A DNA stretch of 64,000 nucleotides from Viridothelium virens (taxonomy: Eukaryota > Ascomycota > Dothideomycetes > Trypetheliales > Trypetheliaceae), in NCBI GenBank assembly GCA_010094025.1, contig ML991777.1:1-64000 (forward strand), read 5' to 3'. Position 1 is the stretch's first letter, and each line of letters starts with the position of its first letter. Below the pieces are notes generated by a model that saw only the letters and a list, made by a program, of their open reading frames with translations, ran no database searches and was not told the origin of the DNA. A program made the position numbers and the translations under genes. Positions 11,851 to 23,515 of the stretch are shown here, piece after piece.

Positions 11851-13698
11851 ATGCGCTCGTTCGCAGTACTTGCAGGGCTCTTATGCCTTTCTGTCGCGAA
11901 GAGTTTCCCTACTTCAGACACAAATCTCATGGAAGCCCTTCATGGAGTACCAGAAGGCTGGTCTGATATTGGTGCCCCTCAGTCCTCGAAACGTCTTCAA
12001 TTTCGGGTTGCATTGACTAGCCCAAACAATGCGTTGCTCGACCAGAGACTTCTTGATATCTCGACCCCTGGTCATGTTCTATACGGTCAACACCTGAAGC
12101 GCGACGAACTCAAAGCTATGTTACGTCCAGATCCTATTGCGACTCGTCAGATTATGGACTGGCTTGAATTCTCAGGTGTCTCAGAGGGGGATATTGTGGA
12201 CGACGGAGAGTGGATCAACTTCCTGACCAATACGTCTACTGCCGAGAAGATAATGCACACAAAGTTTAGAATCTATCGCAACGACGATGCTCAAGTAGAC
12301 ATGATCAGGACCTTGCAGTATTCGGTCCCTGAGCAGCTGCATCAATATATCGACATGATCCAGCCAACGACTCGCTTTGGCCAGCCGAAACCACAGCGGA
12401 GCACCATAAGAACTCAAGCGACCATTAAAGGAGTCAGCAAGGCTGTCAACGCCTCTTGCGAAGAAAACATCACACCTCAATGCCTCAGGGAATTGTATAA
12501 CGCCACGAACACCAGTCCGCAGGGCCCTTCAAGCGGCAATGTACTAGGTTTCAGCGGGTTCGAGGAGCAATACGCTCGTTACAAGGACTTCCAGCAATTC
12601 GCCTCCGAATACGCTCCTTACCTCTCCGGCAAGAACTTCACCTACGCCCTCGTTAACGGCGGCATCGACGGTGAAACCTCGCAGAACGACAGCACGGAAG
12701 CCAACCTCGACGTCCAATACGGCCTGGCCCTGAACCCCAACGCCACCGGCCGCTTCTACAGCGTCGGCGGCCGCGGCCCCCTGATCCCGGACCTCGACCA
12801 GCCCGACCCATCCAACAACCAAAACGAGCCATGGCTCGAGTACGTGACATACCTCAAGAACCTTGCGGACGCGGACCTGCCCACCACGCTCTCCAACTCG
12901 TACGGCGAGGACGAGCAGTCGCTCCCCACCAACTACACGCAGCGCGTGTGCAGCGAGTTCCGCGACCTCGGCCTCCGCGGCGTCTCCATCCTGTTCTCGT
13001 CCGGCGACGCCGGGCCGGGGAGCGGCTGCCTCACCAACGACGGCACGAACCGCACGCGCTTCCAGCCCACCTTCCCGGCGGGATGTCCATGGGTGACGGC
13101 GGTCGGGGGCACGTTCAACGTCACGCCAGAGGTCGCGGTCGACTTCTCGTCCGGGGGCTTCAGCGAGCGGTTCGCGCGACCTGCGTACCAGTCTGCGGTC
13201 GTCGACGCCTACCTCAGCAAGCTGGGCAGCAATTTCTCGGGCTACTATAATGCGCAGGGACGCGGCATTCCTGATGTTGCGGCGCAGGGACAGAACTTCC
13301 GCACGATTAATCAGGGGGAGGAGGACTTGGTCGCGGGGACGAGCGCGAGTTGCCCGACGGTCGCGGGACTCGTGAGTCAGATCAATGGTGCGCGTATTGC
13401 GGCGGGGAAACCGCCGATGGGCTTCTTGAATCCTTGGCTGTATGATGCGGGCACGGCGGCGGGGCTGAATGATATCACGCGGGGAGGGTCGGTAGGCTGT
13501 CAGAATCCGGATACGGTGTCGGGGCAGAGGGCGCCGGATGTGCCGGGCGCGGGGTGGAATGCGACAGAGGGGTGGGATGCGGTGACGGGGCTGGGCACGC
13601 CGAATCTGGGGTTGTTGATGGAGAGTGCGATGAAGTGGGTGCCGCAGACGCAAGGGCAGAAGAGGGGCGCGAGGAGTTATAGGCATTTCGAGTTTTGA
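11851..13698 (+). CDS. sedolisin-family serine protease (S53)
   Basis: One exon, 615 residues. MRSFAVLAGLLCLSVAKS is a signal peptide. A pro-kumamolisin activation domain follows (about residues 25-190, with HVLYGQHLKRDELKAML). The catalytic domain carries Glu283 and Asp287 in STEANLDVQY, the oxyanion Asp in LFSSGDAGPGSGC and Ser498 in AGTSASCP, the Glu-Asp-Ser triad of the family. NDITRGGSVGC near the C terminus fits the calcium-binding region. These enzymes are autoactivating acid peptidases that release tripeptides or cut internally. The next secreted enzyme gene codes for an S10 carboxypeptidase, so the pair could digest protein at low pH. Codon use turns C-ending from about 12600, then G-ending from about 13140. 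Confidence 0.95.
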   Translation: MRSFAVLAGLLCLSVAKSFPTSDTNLMEALHGVPEGWSDIGAPQSSKRLQFRVALTSPNNALLDQRLLDISTPGHVLYGQHLKRDELKAMLRPDPIATRQIMDWLEFSGVSEGDIVDDGEWINFLTNTSTAEKIMHTKFRIYRNDDAQVDMIRTLQYSVPEQLHQYIDMIQPTTRFGQPKPQRSTIRTQATIKGVSKAVNASCEENITPQCLRELYNATNTSPQGPSSGNVLGFSGFEEQYARYKDFQQFASEYAPYLSGKNFTYALVNGGIDGETSQNDSTEANLDVQYGLALNPNATGRFYSVGGRGPLIPDLDQPDPSNNQNEPWLEYVTYLKNLADADLPTTLSNSYGEDEQSLPTNYTQRVCSEFRDLGLRGVSILFSSGDAGPGSGCLTNDGTNRTRFQPTFPAGCPWVTAVGGTFNVTPEVAVDFSSGGFSERFARPAYQSAVVDAYLSKLGSNFSGYYNAQGRGIPDVAAQGQNFRTINQGEEDLVAGTSASCPTVAGLVSQINGARIAAGKPPMGFLNPWLYDAGTAAGLNDITRGGSVGCQNPDTVSGQRAPDVPGAGWNATEGWDAVTGLGTPNLGLLMESAMKWVPQTQGQKRGARSYRHFEF

Positions 13699-14383
13699 AC
13701 TCTGAATGAGAGTGAGGATTTAGGAGATGCTCTAAGATTGCAGCAGCTGATATACCCTTGGAGACAAGATTGCATTTGGCGGCGTGAGGTTCTTCAAGCA
13801 GATTGATGATCTGATAGTGTTTAACATTCAGTAATCTGGCCCTTGATATCTGGAATATTCAAATCTAGCAAGTACGGCTATCTGATTTCTTCGAATTGTA
13901 GCGATCACTTGTGCTTGGCAATGCATACATCTAGTCAAGATTGACTGACGGCGGAGCTGGCCGATACTTGGGTTTGGCAGTCTCCTATGTCAAATTTTGG
14001 TGAGGGTCTCAGGTCACAGAAGCGGCAGGACGTTAAATCCCCATGGAAGGTTATGTCGTCGGTTCATTGAGAAGACACATCAAATTGTTACATAAAATAC
14101 CCAATTTTGTTAAACCCTGTGCATGAAGCCTTTCCAAGTATGCAGAGGTCACATTATCGGGCACCTCCAGCGCCACCAACTCTTGAACGCGGCTTGATAG
14201 TGTGTAGCGGCTTTTTAATGTTATCTCTATTATACAGTGATTATTTTCATGAGATTGGCCTTGATATGAAGCGAGCCATTCAAATTGCTCTTATATTGCC
14301 TTGTGGCTCTCACATATTAAGGAGTGACATTAACATTACACTTTTGTTTAGGGAACTTTGTCTCCAACCATGGGCTCATTACT
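13699..14383. other. intergenic between convergent 3' ends
   Basis: A gap of 685 bp between the sedolisin stop codon and the stop codon of the minus-strand small secreted protein. AT-rich, with no open frame that can be supported. Confidence 0.5.
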
Positions 14384-15009
14384 TCAGCCAGAGACACCTG
14401 TTCCACCAGCGAGGGTGATGGTGGTACCATTTGGCTCACAACACAGAGCCTCAGCACTACTATCTCCCACAGTTCCTATACAAAACAGCTGAGACGGCGT
14501 GACAGCGCCATTGGCAATATTAGAGCTGAAGTCTTTAGTTAGACGGGACAAATGTAATGTGGCTGTTGCTAACGTACTGTTGTGCCGCGTAATAATGGTC
14601 AAGGTCTAGTGAAAAGGATGATATATTCGTGATGGCCGTGATCGAGGCACTGAAGCTGATGTTGGTGCATTCAGTCTTGAAACATCTGCATTAGCTTTGT
14701 GTTGAACCTTAGCTTCAAGGGGTGCTGGAGACATACGTATTTCTCAGCGTCCAGAGGGGCAGTCGCGGGCCATGTGATACTGCAATCGGTCTCGGCAGCT
14801 GAGTCTGCAATGTGGAATGTGACGGTGTAGTTGGCGCTAGTATTCTCACTGCTTGGCTGGAAAGCCTCGAGATGTGTAAGATTGAAGCCTGCGGGTGTCG
14901 GAGGAGCGGGGGCAGCTGCGCTGTCGATGAAGCCTTCATCTACCGGAGCAGCGGAGGTGACGACAGCAAAGAGCGCAATGGATGATGAGATTATGGCGCT
15001 GATATACAT
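14384..15009 (-). CDS. small secreted cysteine-containing protein
   Basis: Three exons: 15009-14737, 14675-14578 and 14525-14384, 170 residues, with all phases consistent. MYISAIISSSIALFAVVTSA is a signal peptide. The mature part begins with an Ala/Pro-rich stretch and contains cysteines in TDCSITW, TECTN, LFCIG and ALCCEPNG, six in all, which could pair. It has several N-glycosylation sites. The length, signal peptide and cysteines match the broad class of fungal small secreted proteins with an Ig-like beta fold (AA1-like); the assignment to that family is tentative. It lies among secreted hydrolases. A longer in-frame reading upstream to 15633 is not needed and would bury the signal peptide. 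Confidence 0.7.
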
Positions 15010-16482
15010 GACGGAAGAAGCTATTAGGTGTACTAGAATTACGAAGAGGATAGAGTATGATAAGGAAAGGAGGCCAGATACAGAAGAAGTACTCTTCTTG
15101 CTGAGAGCAGCGGCTAGGAAAATGGAGATCTTCAGGCGATTAAAAGGAAGTTCCGTGCTGGAACAGCTACCATCGCGTTTAGGCGTAATGTGACTACTAG
15201 GCGCAGGAAAGGTTAGAGTGATCGAGGCGCCATTACATTCAGGTAAAGGATCGCCAGGCACACATGTCGAACGGGCGGCCTGGTTGTTGTGAGGTTCAGC
15301 AGGAGTAACCGGACAGGAGAAGGAGACATCGGGAGAGGCGCTTGGCAGACGTCGCATGATTGGTAGCATGTCTCTAGCATCACGAAAACGATAGCTGTAG
15401 AATGCACTAGTTGCAGAGCCGCGACCCAGAATGGTAATGGTGGTCCAAGTCTCTGGGGACCCTGCAGTCTTGGTTGCGCCATTCGTGAATGCCACATCTG
15501 CCAAGACATTCCTAGCGCTGCAGTTGAAACACATGGCCTGGGGAACCGTCGTCCAAATGTTTCTGTGCCCCTCTGTGCCTCTGGGGGGCAAACATGGTGG
15601 TTTCAGCCGTTTCCTTTGGATGGTTCCTTGCATTGGGTGAAAGTCTGTTTTTAGTCCTCAGCTAGCGCGCCTTATTGTTGTAGCGGCACTGAGGCACAGG
15701 AGGGAACCGATCAGAAAAATCCTTTGTGGCACGAACGTCTTCCTTTCCTACAAAGTACAAACGAGGATTTCCATGGAAGACGAGACGACGCTATGTCAAT
15801 GTTGAAATGTACTGATAATTTTCGTACGAGTATCGTGTGATCTGCTCAGCTGTCCCTGAAATTACTTCCACAACTCCCACTCCGTTGGGCTAAAGACAAA
15901 GTAGTTTAGCAAAGGATACTCTGCTCGCCGCCAAATTTGGCAGCCTGTCTTCAAGTCAGGAAAGCAATTTCAGGTTGAGATATTGAAGAATTAATCAAGG
16001 TACTACTATACCTGTTCGAGCCGTCTTCATAGCATAAGAGAGGTGCATAAAGGAGAAGTAACTACTAGTCCCTATAAGGAAGGAGCACGCTCGGATTTTT
16101 TTGCACGGCCGAAGAATGACGACAAAAGATACGCTTCCGCAGTTAGTATATCAACGCTTTCAACATGTCCAATCAACATGAGATCTCGTATATCCTTCGG
16201 AGCGAATTTTTGACAAACGGAAGGTCGCTTCCAACTCTTCATCCCAGTGAGGGGAGCAGGCATATGGCTTCCCCACACTAGGTAGATGCCGCTATCAGAT
16301 GCTTCAGGAACATGATGTGACGACAAGGACTGCCCGGCCTGGTGCCGACTTTTCTAGGTAGGTGGATACCGAAGATGTGGGATGGACCTGCATTCCAGCA
16401 ATAAAACTGGACCTCCTCCCAGGTGGCTCCAGAGCTTTTCTCTTGCTTGGCGTCGCGTCCAAGATATCATAGACTTTTCAAG
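15010..16482. other. intergenic, no gene supported
   Basis: The region upstream of both the minus-strand small secreted protein and the plus-strand carboxypeptidase. A minus-strand open frame covers 15010-15633 but shows no domain and runs in frame into the signal peptide, so it is treated as untranslated. Nothing else is visible. Confidence 0.5.
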
Positions 16483-18207
16483 ATGCGTGCCTTCACATTC
16501 CTCTCTCTCTGCGCACTTGCAACTTCTCTTGCAGCCAGAAGTGCTCAGCATGTGAAGAAGACGTTGCCCAAGAATGCGAAGTCTATCAGAAGTGTGCCTT
16601 CAGTCAAACATGGCATTGAAAAGAGACAGTCCTCCAAAGCCACCATAATTCCTCAAAACGCGAACACAACCAGTACGTGAAGTGCGCGTAGATTTCCCGT
16701 TGTCGAGCTAATGGGAGATCTCTAGAGTTCGCTGTGGACGGCACGGCCATTCCAGATGTCGATTTTGACATTGGAGAGAGCTACGCTGGTTTGTTGCCAA
16801 TCTCCTCTGGCGCGAACTCGAGCGAGCTGTACTTCTGGTTCTTTCCCTCCGACAATGTCAATGCGACGGACGAAATCACCATTTGGCTGAACGGAGGTCC
16901 TGGCTGTAGCTCTTTGGAAGGTCTCTTGCAAGAAAATGGACCCTTTCTCTGGCAATATGGTACCTATAAGCCAGTGCCGAACAATTGGAAATGGAACAAC
17001 CTGACCAATATGGTTTGGGTGGAACAGCCCGTCGGTACAGGGTTTTCCCAAGGTACACCCACAGCGACGAGTGAAGAGCAAGTTGCCGCGCAGTTTCTGG
17101 GCTTCTGGAAGAACTTTGTCGATACATTTGGTCTGCAGAACAGAAAGGTCTACGTCACTGGCGAAAGCTACGCCGGCTATTACGTTCCTTATATAGCAGA
17201 CGCGATGCTCAACACCAACGACACGGTTTATAACAACGTAAAGGGAATTCAGATCAATGACCCAAGTACTTCGTACGATATCATTCAAGAAGAAAGTGAG
17301 CATTGCCTTTTCTCTCACAGGAGCTCAAACAGTGCTGATCTCTACAGTTCCCGCTGTACCATTCGTTGACTATTGGGGCCCTCTAATTAATCTCAATGCT
17401 TCGTTCCTCGACGACGTTCGTAGCCGCGCCGATTCCTGTGGTTACACCGACTATCTTTCCAAATACCTCGTCTTCCCACCTGCTGGCCCTCAGCCACAGC
17501 AGCAGGATCTTCCTGGCAGCGAGAGGGGCTCGTGCGACCTCTGGGACGACATCTTCACTGCCGCTAGCATAGTAAATCCATGTTTCGACATCTACCAAGT
17601 TGCCACCACCTGCCCTCTCCTCTGGGACGTGCTGGGCTTCCCCGGCTCCTTCGACTACGTTCCTGACGGCGCCAGCATCTACTTCAACCGCACCGACGTC
17701 CAACAAGCTATCAACGCACCTGTGCAAGAGTGGGAAGAATGCGCCAATGGTGTCCTCGATACCGACACCTCTCCTCCTTCCGGTGTCTCTGTCCTCCCGG
17801 GCGTCATCGAGCGAACCAACAATGTCGTCATCGCCCACGGCCTCCTCGACTACATCCTCATCGCTAACGGCACCCTGCTCATGATCCAGAACATGACCTG
17901 GAATGGCGCGCTGGGCTTCCAGTCCGCGCCGCAGGACGAGTTCTTCGTGCCCTATCATAGCGAGCTGAACTTGGGCACGCTTGCTGCATCGGGCGTCATG
18001 GGCACCACGCACACAGAGCGAGGATTGACGTGGGTCGAGACGGCGTTGTCAGGACACATGATTCCCCAGTACCAGCCGAGCGCGGCGTACCGACAGCTAG
18101 AGTTCTTGCTGGGCCGAATCTCGAGTCTGACCGAGCAGAGCGACTTTACGACGCAGACGGGCGATTTTGGGAACTCGTTAACCGGGAACGCGACGATGAG
18201 GTTCTAG
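16483..18207 (+). CDS. secreted serine carboxypeptidase (S10)
   Basis: Three exons: 16483-16672, 16726-17295 and 17348-18207, 539 residues. [17 protein letters not shown] is a signal peptide. KR at about residues 47-48 may mark a short propeptide. Family marks are [24 protein letters not shown] and the nucleophile Ser211 in TGESYAGYY. Asp421 lies in [12 protein letters not shown] and His490 in SGHMIPQY. The enzyme removes C-terminal residues from peptides at acid pH in the secretory route or outside the cell, complementing the nearby sedolisin. GTP/GSF around NGGPGC and GESYAG is intact, so it looks active. Intron 2 has a second possible acceptor at 17320, but only the acceptor ending at 17347 keeps the frame and the motif [10 protein letters not shown]. 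Confidence 0.95.
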
Positions 18208-18514
18208 GCTGACGGTCTGGCTTGATTGTGATGGGCTGATTCTGCTGTACATTTTGTATATCTGCTACTTTAAGACTCAAATAGCCATTGGATAATATGA
18301 TGAATCATTCATAATTTGGTTACATAAAGTATACCAGAGCTCTACTAGAGCCTTCCCAGCGGGACCGAAGTCTATGGATGATATCTGACGCAGTTCCGAA
18401 TGTGACAAGTGCCGCACCATGAGGTAAGGGCTAGGAGAGAACCAACTGATTAGACACGCCAACAATGACTCCTTGGTGACACTCGAACTCCTTGATTCAG
18501 TATAGAATAATCGC
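18208..18514. other. short gap between convergent genes
   Basis: About 300 bases of 3' untranslated sequence for the S10 carboxypeptidase and the ISWI gene. No feature seen. Confidence 0.5.
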
Positions 18515-21500
18515 TCATCGCTTCTTGCCAGCCTTGCCCTTCTTGCCCACACCATTGGACGTGACGCTCGTAGCACGGGACGAGTTCGTCGATCCCGTTT
18601 TACCATTGCCCTTGACACCATTGAGGTTCTTGTTCTGAATGAAGTAATTCTATTAGCACCATTAGAAAACGCTCATCTCAGCATGGAAGCTCAACATACC
18701 TTGATACTCCCCTTCGCCTTCTTCTTTGCTGGGGCCTCGTCCTCATCATCCTCGTCCTCCTCCACGACTCTCTTCCCCTTTCCTACCCCATTCGCTAATT
18801 TTCCACCACTAGCACCGCCGCCACTTTCACTGAACTCCCTCGCCACTGTCGTGAGTAGCGTCGTACAACGTCGTGAGATCTCTGTTGGCGTCCGACTAAG
18901 CATGAACCAGTCGAACCGAAACAGTGGGCTCTCCCGAATTTCCTCGCGGATTCGCTCGAACGTATCCTCTGCATCAACGCCATGCCTATCCAGCATGACA
19001 AGCAAGAAGCGGTCCTCCTCCTCCGTATAGACCTTCTTGTTCGTCGTCGCAACGGTGTAATTGAGCTTGAGCTGCTGTAAGGGAACTCGGTAGCTGCGAA
19101 TCTTCTTCTTCAGCATTGCCTTCTGATGCTCCGACTTGTCCCGCCGCGCCTCCCCTTCCTGAATGTGATCGATGTGCTTCTGGTAGTTCTCGATCTCACG
19201 GTATTTCTTCCAGAAGACGTGGGCGTACTTCTCGATCTCGTCCGGCTGCTTCGAATCGACTTCCTCCGCGATCTCGTCGTAGTTGTCGCGTCCGTACTTG
19301 GCCGAGCCGTTGATGAACTGTTGGAAGTCGCGCTTGTTCCAGTCGCCGAAGCCTTGCTGGATGAGTCGGTCCTTTTCTTCTTTTTCCGCTTCCGTGAGCG
19401 GCTGCGCTTCGTCAATCTCTTTCTGAGCGAGGTCTTGGTCGGCTTTGCGGTCTTCGAGATCGGACTCAGTTCCGTCGGCCAGAGGAGCCGTAATGCTGTT
19501 CTCGCGCCGGTACCACGCCGTCTCCTTTTCTTGAAGCTCGCCGAGACGTGGAGGGAAGAATTGGTAATCGTGCATAGGAACTTGTTTAGGTGCTCTGGGT
19601 ACTTTGGGTTTGGGATCAGCGGTCCGACCACCTGTCATCAAAGCTTGTCGATAGTATTTGTCCATCGAGTAAGACTGCTCTTTCCGCTCGCGCTTGGAGG
19701 GATTGATCCAGTTGAGGCCAATCTCCTTCTTTCGGTTTACAAAGTTCTCGCCATTCCACTCGTATGCCGAATCGGAGGTGAATTTTTGCAAATCATCAAT
19801 GCCTAGTTTCTCGTATTTTGCGTTCAGCTCTTTCGTTCGCTCTTCACCCTGCCTAAGAATCTCATCAAAGTCATCATCTGTCAGATCTTTCTTGCCGGGT
19901 CCAAAAGTAGACGAAGGGTTATCAAACACTTTCTCAGCACCATGCTGGATCATGTTGAGCAACTCATCTTTTGAGGCGGCATTCTTGGTTTGTTGTTGAG
20001 CACGACCTTGTTGAATGACGACTTGATCTAGACGGAGTTTCTGCGCAGCCCGTTCCAAAACTTTCTCTTCGATAGCATTTTCTGTGATGAGCCGAAAGAC
20101 ACGAACCTGTTTGGTCTGACCAATACGGTGAGCACGATCCATGGCCTGGAGATCTGCCTGTGGATTCCAGTCGCTGTCGTACAATACGACGACGTCTGCA
20201 CTGGTCAGGTTAATTCCGAGACCACCGGCACGGGTAGTAAGCAAAAAGACAAATTTCTCAGAACCAGGCTTATTGTACTCGTCAATGGCTGCAATTCGAT
20301 CCTCATGGGCGGTTGAGCCGTCAATGCGGCAATATTTGTACTCGCGGAATACGCAGTAATCCTCAAGAATATCAAGCAACCTGCTCATTTGAGAAAAGAT
20401 GAGTACACGACTTCCTACTCTCTGCATGCGAGCGAGCAGTTTGTCCAGCATAACCATTTTTGCGGAGTTCTCTACAAGATGTACGTCGTTGGTATATGGG
20501 GGTCCTGGTTCGGCTCCCTCGAAAAGGTATGGATGGTTACAGCACTTCCGCAATTGCATGACGATGTTCAACAGTCGAGTCTTCGACTCCTTCTTGCCAG
20601 CAGCTCCATTGACGGCGTCAATATCCTTCTCCAATATTTTTTGGTACCACTTGACTTGCATATCAGACATGCCAATGTATAAGTTGAGCTCTTTCTTGGG
20701 AAGAAGGCTTTTCTCGACGTCGCTCTTGACACGCCGCAAGAGGAAGGGCCGGAGAACCTTATGGAGCTGTTGCACTACTGTGTCTTCATCTTGACCCTGT
20801 CCTGAGAACCATTGGTCGAAAGCTTCTGCATCTCCAAATACATCAGGCAACAGAAAGTTCAGCAATGCCCAGAGTTCGTGTAGATTGTTCTGCAACGGCG
20901 TGCCTGTGATCAATAACCGGTTTCTGGAATTGAACAGCCGAACAATCTGAGCCAATGATGATGACTCGTTCTTGATGCGATGCGCTTCGTCTATAATAAT
21001 GTATTCCCATGCAAACTTCTTGAGATGTGTCTTTTCGCGAAGGACCATCTCGTAACTCGTGATGCAGACATCGAACTTCTCGTCCACCAGTCGCTCATCA
21101 ATAAGCTCATGCCGTGCTTCCTTCTGTCCTTGTAAGATTAGCACGTCGACTTCGGGTATCCACTTTTCGAACTCTCGTTGCCAGTTGTTGAGGGTCGACT
21201 TTGGAACAACGATGAGATGTGGCCCCGAGATATCACATAAGAACCGTAGATAGCCTAGAAATGATATCGTTTGTAGAGTCTTGCCTAGGCCCATCTCGTC
21301 GGCCAGTATGCCAGAGATGCCGTTTTCGTGGAGGGAGATAAGCCAGTTGAGACCTGCCACCTGGTAGTCTCGCATCTCCCCACCTTGGATGAATGATGGA
21401 GACTCGCGAAAGGCGGTCTCAGCACTTCCGCCATGCTTGCCATCCCGCAGGAGCTCTGCGTCTTCTTCTTGTTCGGTCTTCTTCCTTCTGTTTTCGCCGG

Positions 21501-22073
21501 CCCCACCTTTTCTTGACTGGCCTTTCTTAGCTTTTGCGTTCGTCTCCGAATCTTGGCGGTCAATCTCCTGCATAATTTCCTTGATCCGTGGGTTCGGATT
21601 GGCGTCGATGAAGTGGCGAAAAAGATCGGTTAAGCCGAGTAGATAGCGAAAGCGTCGGATCGAGTCATCTTCCTTGGATTCGTGAAGTTGGCTGTGTTTC
21701 TTTCCGAAGACACTTTTGCGAAGCTGCGTAGCTTCGGAACGCCGCTTTCTTCCATCCGTGTGAGCTGCATCTCCGGCAACACTACTCGCCGTGGTGTTGG
21801 GATTGGTATCAGAGTCCGTGTAGTCAGGAGTATCCTGCAAAGTCATTGTACATTAGCTTATACACATTCGAGAGTTATCCTTGCCTAAAGCACGTGGCCG
21901 CGTCTCTAGATCTCATTCGTTTCCATGGCCGAAAAGAAACAGGGCTGACATACTACCATGATTTCATCTTCATTCTTCGTCGCGTGGTTGAACTTGGGAT
22001 GCGCGTCGGGCATTGGTGTATTGGCCGCAGACGTGCTCCCGGACGTCACGGGCTCGGCCTTTGACGGGGCCAT
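18515..22073 (-). CDS. ISWI-type chromatin-remodelling ATPase
   Basis: Three exons: 22073-21954, 21834-18700 and 18634-18515, 1124 residues. Exon 1 adds [19 protein letters not shown] up to NEDEIMV, and the last exon adds a basic Gly/Asn/Lys-rich tail. The SNF2 ATPase has Walker A in [17 protein letters not shown] in [11 protein letters not shown], and the helicase C motif [17 protein letters not shown]. The HAND-SANT-SLIDE module follows, with SANT at [19 protein letters not shown] and SLIDE at [17 protein letters not shown]. The protein slides and spaces nucleosomes, using the C-terminal module to read linker DNA. It is a complete, conserved housekeeping gene. An acidic EEDEDDEDE cluster precedes a lysine-rich tail that may guide nuclear entry. 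Confidence 0.97.
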
Positions 22074-22696
22074 CAAGACCTATGACCAGATGTGTTCGGG
22101 CTGTCTCCTTCCAGAATTTTTAATGGTGTTGTTGAACGGACCTAAATGTAGGCCGGCGCTGCTGGGGGGTGCCCCAAACGGGGATTCCTCCTGCTAGTGC
22201 TATATCTCCGGTAGATAGAACAGCTCGAGGTAGATAGCAGAGAGGCTGGAGATCGAATACAGAAGGGTTTGGGGATGGAGCCAAGGTTCGATGGTGCAAA
22301 CGTGCCTTTCCTGCGCGTAACACGAGCACGAGCAATAGGAACGCGACGATTATCTTATCTGCGGATCAACATCGGCAGATTTTGAGCCGATCAATATCAT
22401 TGTTGGCAATGCTTCCAGTGCCTTGGCTTGTCATGCCAGCGTCACCTTTAACTTTGTCTCACTCACACCCGACAGTCTCAACTGCAATCACTACGCGTCT
22501 CATAGCTGAGCCGCATCTGTCATTCTTCGTTCTTTCTTCTCTTCCGTCTGCATTTGCGTTGTCTTACTTGTTTGCGGCTTGTTAGGCCCCACTTCCATCT
22601 CGCCGATCTACGTCAGATGAAAACGAACTTGCTCTGTCTGGAGATCATATCTAATATCAACTAGAACCCGAGACTCATATTCCCTTGCTTCTCAAC
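22074..22696. other. divergent promoter region
   Basis: A gap of 623 bp between the divergent ISWI and HAPSTR1-like genes. It holds the promoters of both. No repeats or open frames of note. Confidence 0.5.
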
Positions 22697-23515
22697 ATGG
22701 ACTCCATGCGAGCTCTGAATACATCTCTTCCAGCCACGTCATCATCGCAACGGCAAGCCTCACAGCCACCTGAGCAACTACTACAAGCCTTCAAATCCGC
22801 CGCCCTATCCGTGACCAACCTTTACAAGACTGCTGCGTCTGAGCAGTCTCAGATTCGTGCGGCTGGTTATCAAGATGCTCTCGATGACCTTTTGGCGTTT
22901 CTCGATAGGGAGAATCTTGGGCTGGGAGATGGTGAAGGCTGGAGGGTTCGACAATGGGCGACCGAACGGCTAGACAGCGGGGTTCCGGGACAAAGTAGTG
23001 CTGATACAGATGAAGAAAGTGAGGAACAAAAGCGAGCACGAAGCAGCTCTCCGGCAGTGATCCGAAGGAATAGCCAGGACGAGTTACGGCAAAGTCAAGC
23101 TCAAAGACTGGACTCATCAACACGTACTGGATCTGCTCCACCATGCACAGAAACAATACGAGCGAACTCGCCTTCACTGCAAGCAAGGAGTAGCTCTCCA
23201 CGAACAGAAACATTTACCTTTCGATCTCCACTAGCTTATCCCCAAACTTCTGACGTTGATATGGATGCTACGAACAACAACGGGAGCTCGACTCCTGCGC
23301 TACGTCTCGAAGTCTTGCCAAGAAATGCTCGTAATTCTCCACGTCATCGACAACATGGCAGACCTAGCCACCGGGCTCCCACCTCTATTACTTCCTTGGG
23401 TTCTGGGGCTGGCCAGAAGCGGAAAGCGCCTTTTCAAGATTTCTTTGACATAAGCGGCTTCTTCAACGACAAAGAAGCAACAAATGGTGGCGGTAAGCGA
23501 GGAAGACATGCATGA
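22697..23515 (+). CDS. HAPSTR1/TAPR1-like protein (DUF4588)
   Basis: One exon, 272 residues, starting at ATG 22697 (MDSMRALNTS). The N-terminal region has LLQAFKSAALSVTNLYK followed by AGYQDALDDLLAFLDR. This resembles the conserved helical core of human HAPSTR1 (C16orf72) and fungal relatives, where a stretch like AATAVTNLYKES is diagnostic. The remainder is Ser/Arg-rich and probably disordered, with acidic DTDEESEEQKRAR and a basic tail GQKRKAPF..KRGRHA that could be a nuclear signal. HAPSTR1 proteins act in stress responses with the HUWE1 ubiquitin ligase; that role is known only for the animal protein. The family match comes from memory of the motif and is moderately secure. Confidence 0.65.
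   Translation: MDSMRALNTSLPATSSSQRQASQPPEQLLQAFKSAALSVTNLYKTAASEQSQIRAAGYQDALDDLLAFLDRENLGLGDGEGWRVRQWATERLDSGVPGQSSADTDEESEEQKRARSSSPAVIRRNSQDELRQSQAQRLDSSTRTGSAPPCTETIRANSPSLQARSSSPRTETFTFRSPLAYPQTSDVDMDATNNNGSSTPALRLEVLPRNARNSPRHRQHGRPSHRAPTSITSLGSGAGQKRKAPFQDFFDISGFFNDKEATNGGGKRGRHA

Noticed and set aside
12544-13686. 380-codon open frame on the minus strand
   Set aside because: It mirrors the sedolisin gene in a GC-rich stretch. The product is a low-complexity Arg/Pro-rich string without motifs, whereas the plus strand encodes a complete protease.
14671-15633. 320-codon minus-strand frame extending the small secreted protein upstream
   Set aside because: It would place the signal peptide in the middle of the protein, and the upstream part has no recognisable domain.
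17383-18012. 209-codon minus-strand open frame
   Set aside because: Antisense to the S10 carboxypeptidase, with no motifs.
19126-19806. 226-codon plus-strand open frame
   Set aside because: Shadow of the ISWI coding exon, without a domain.
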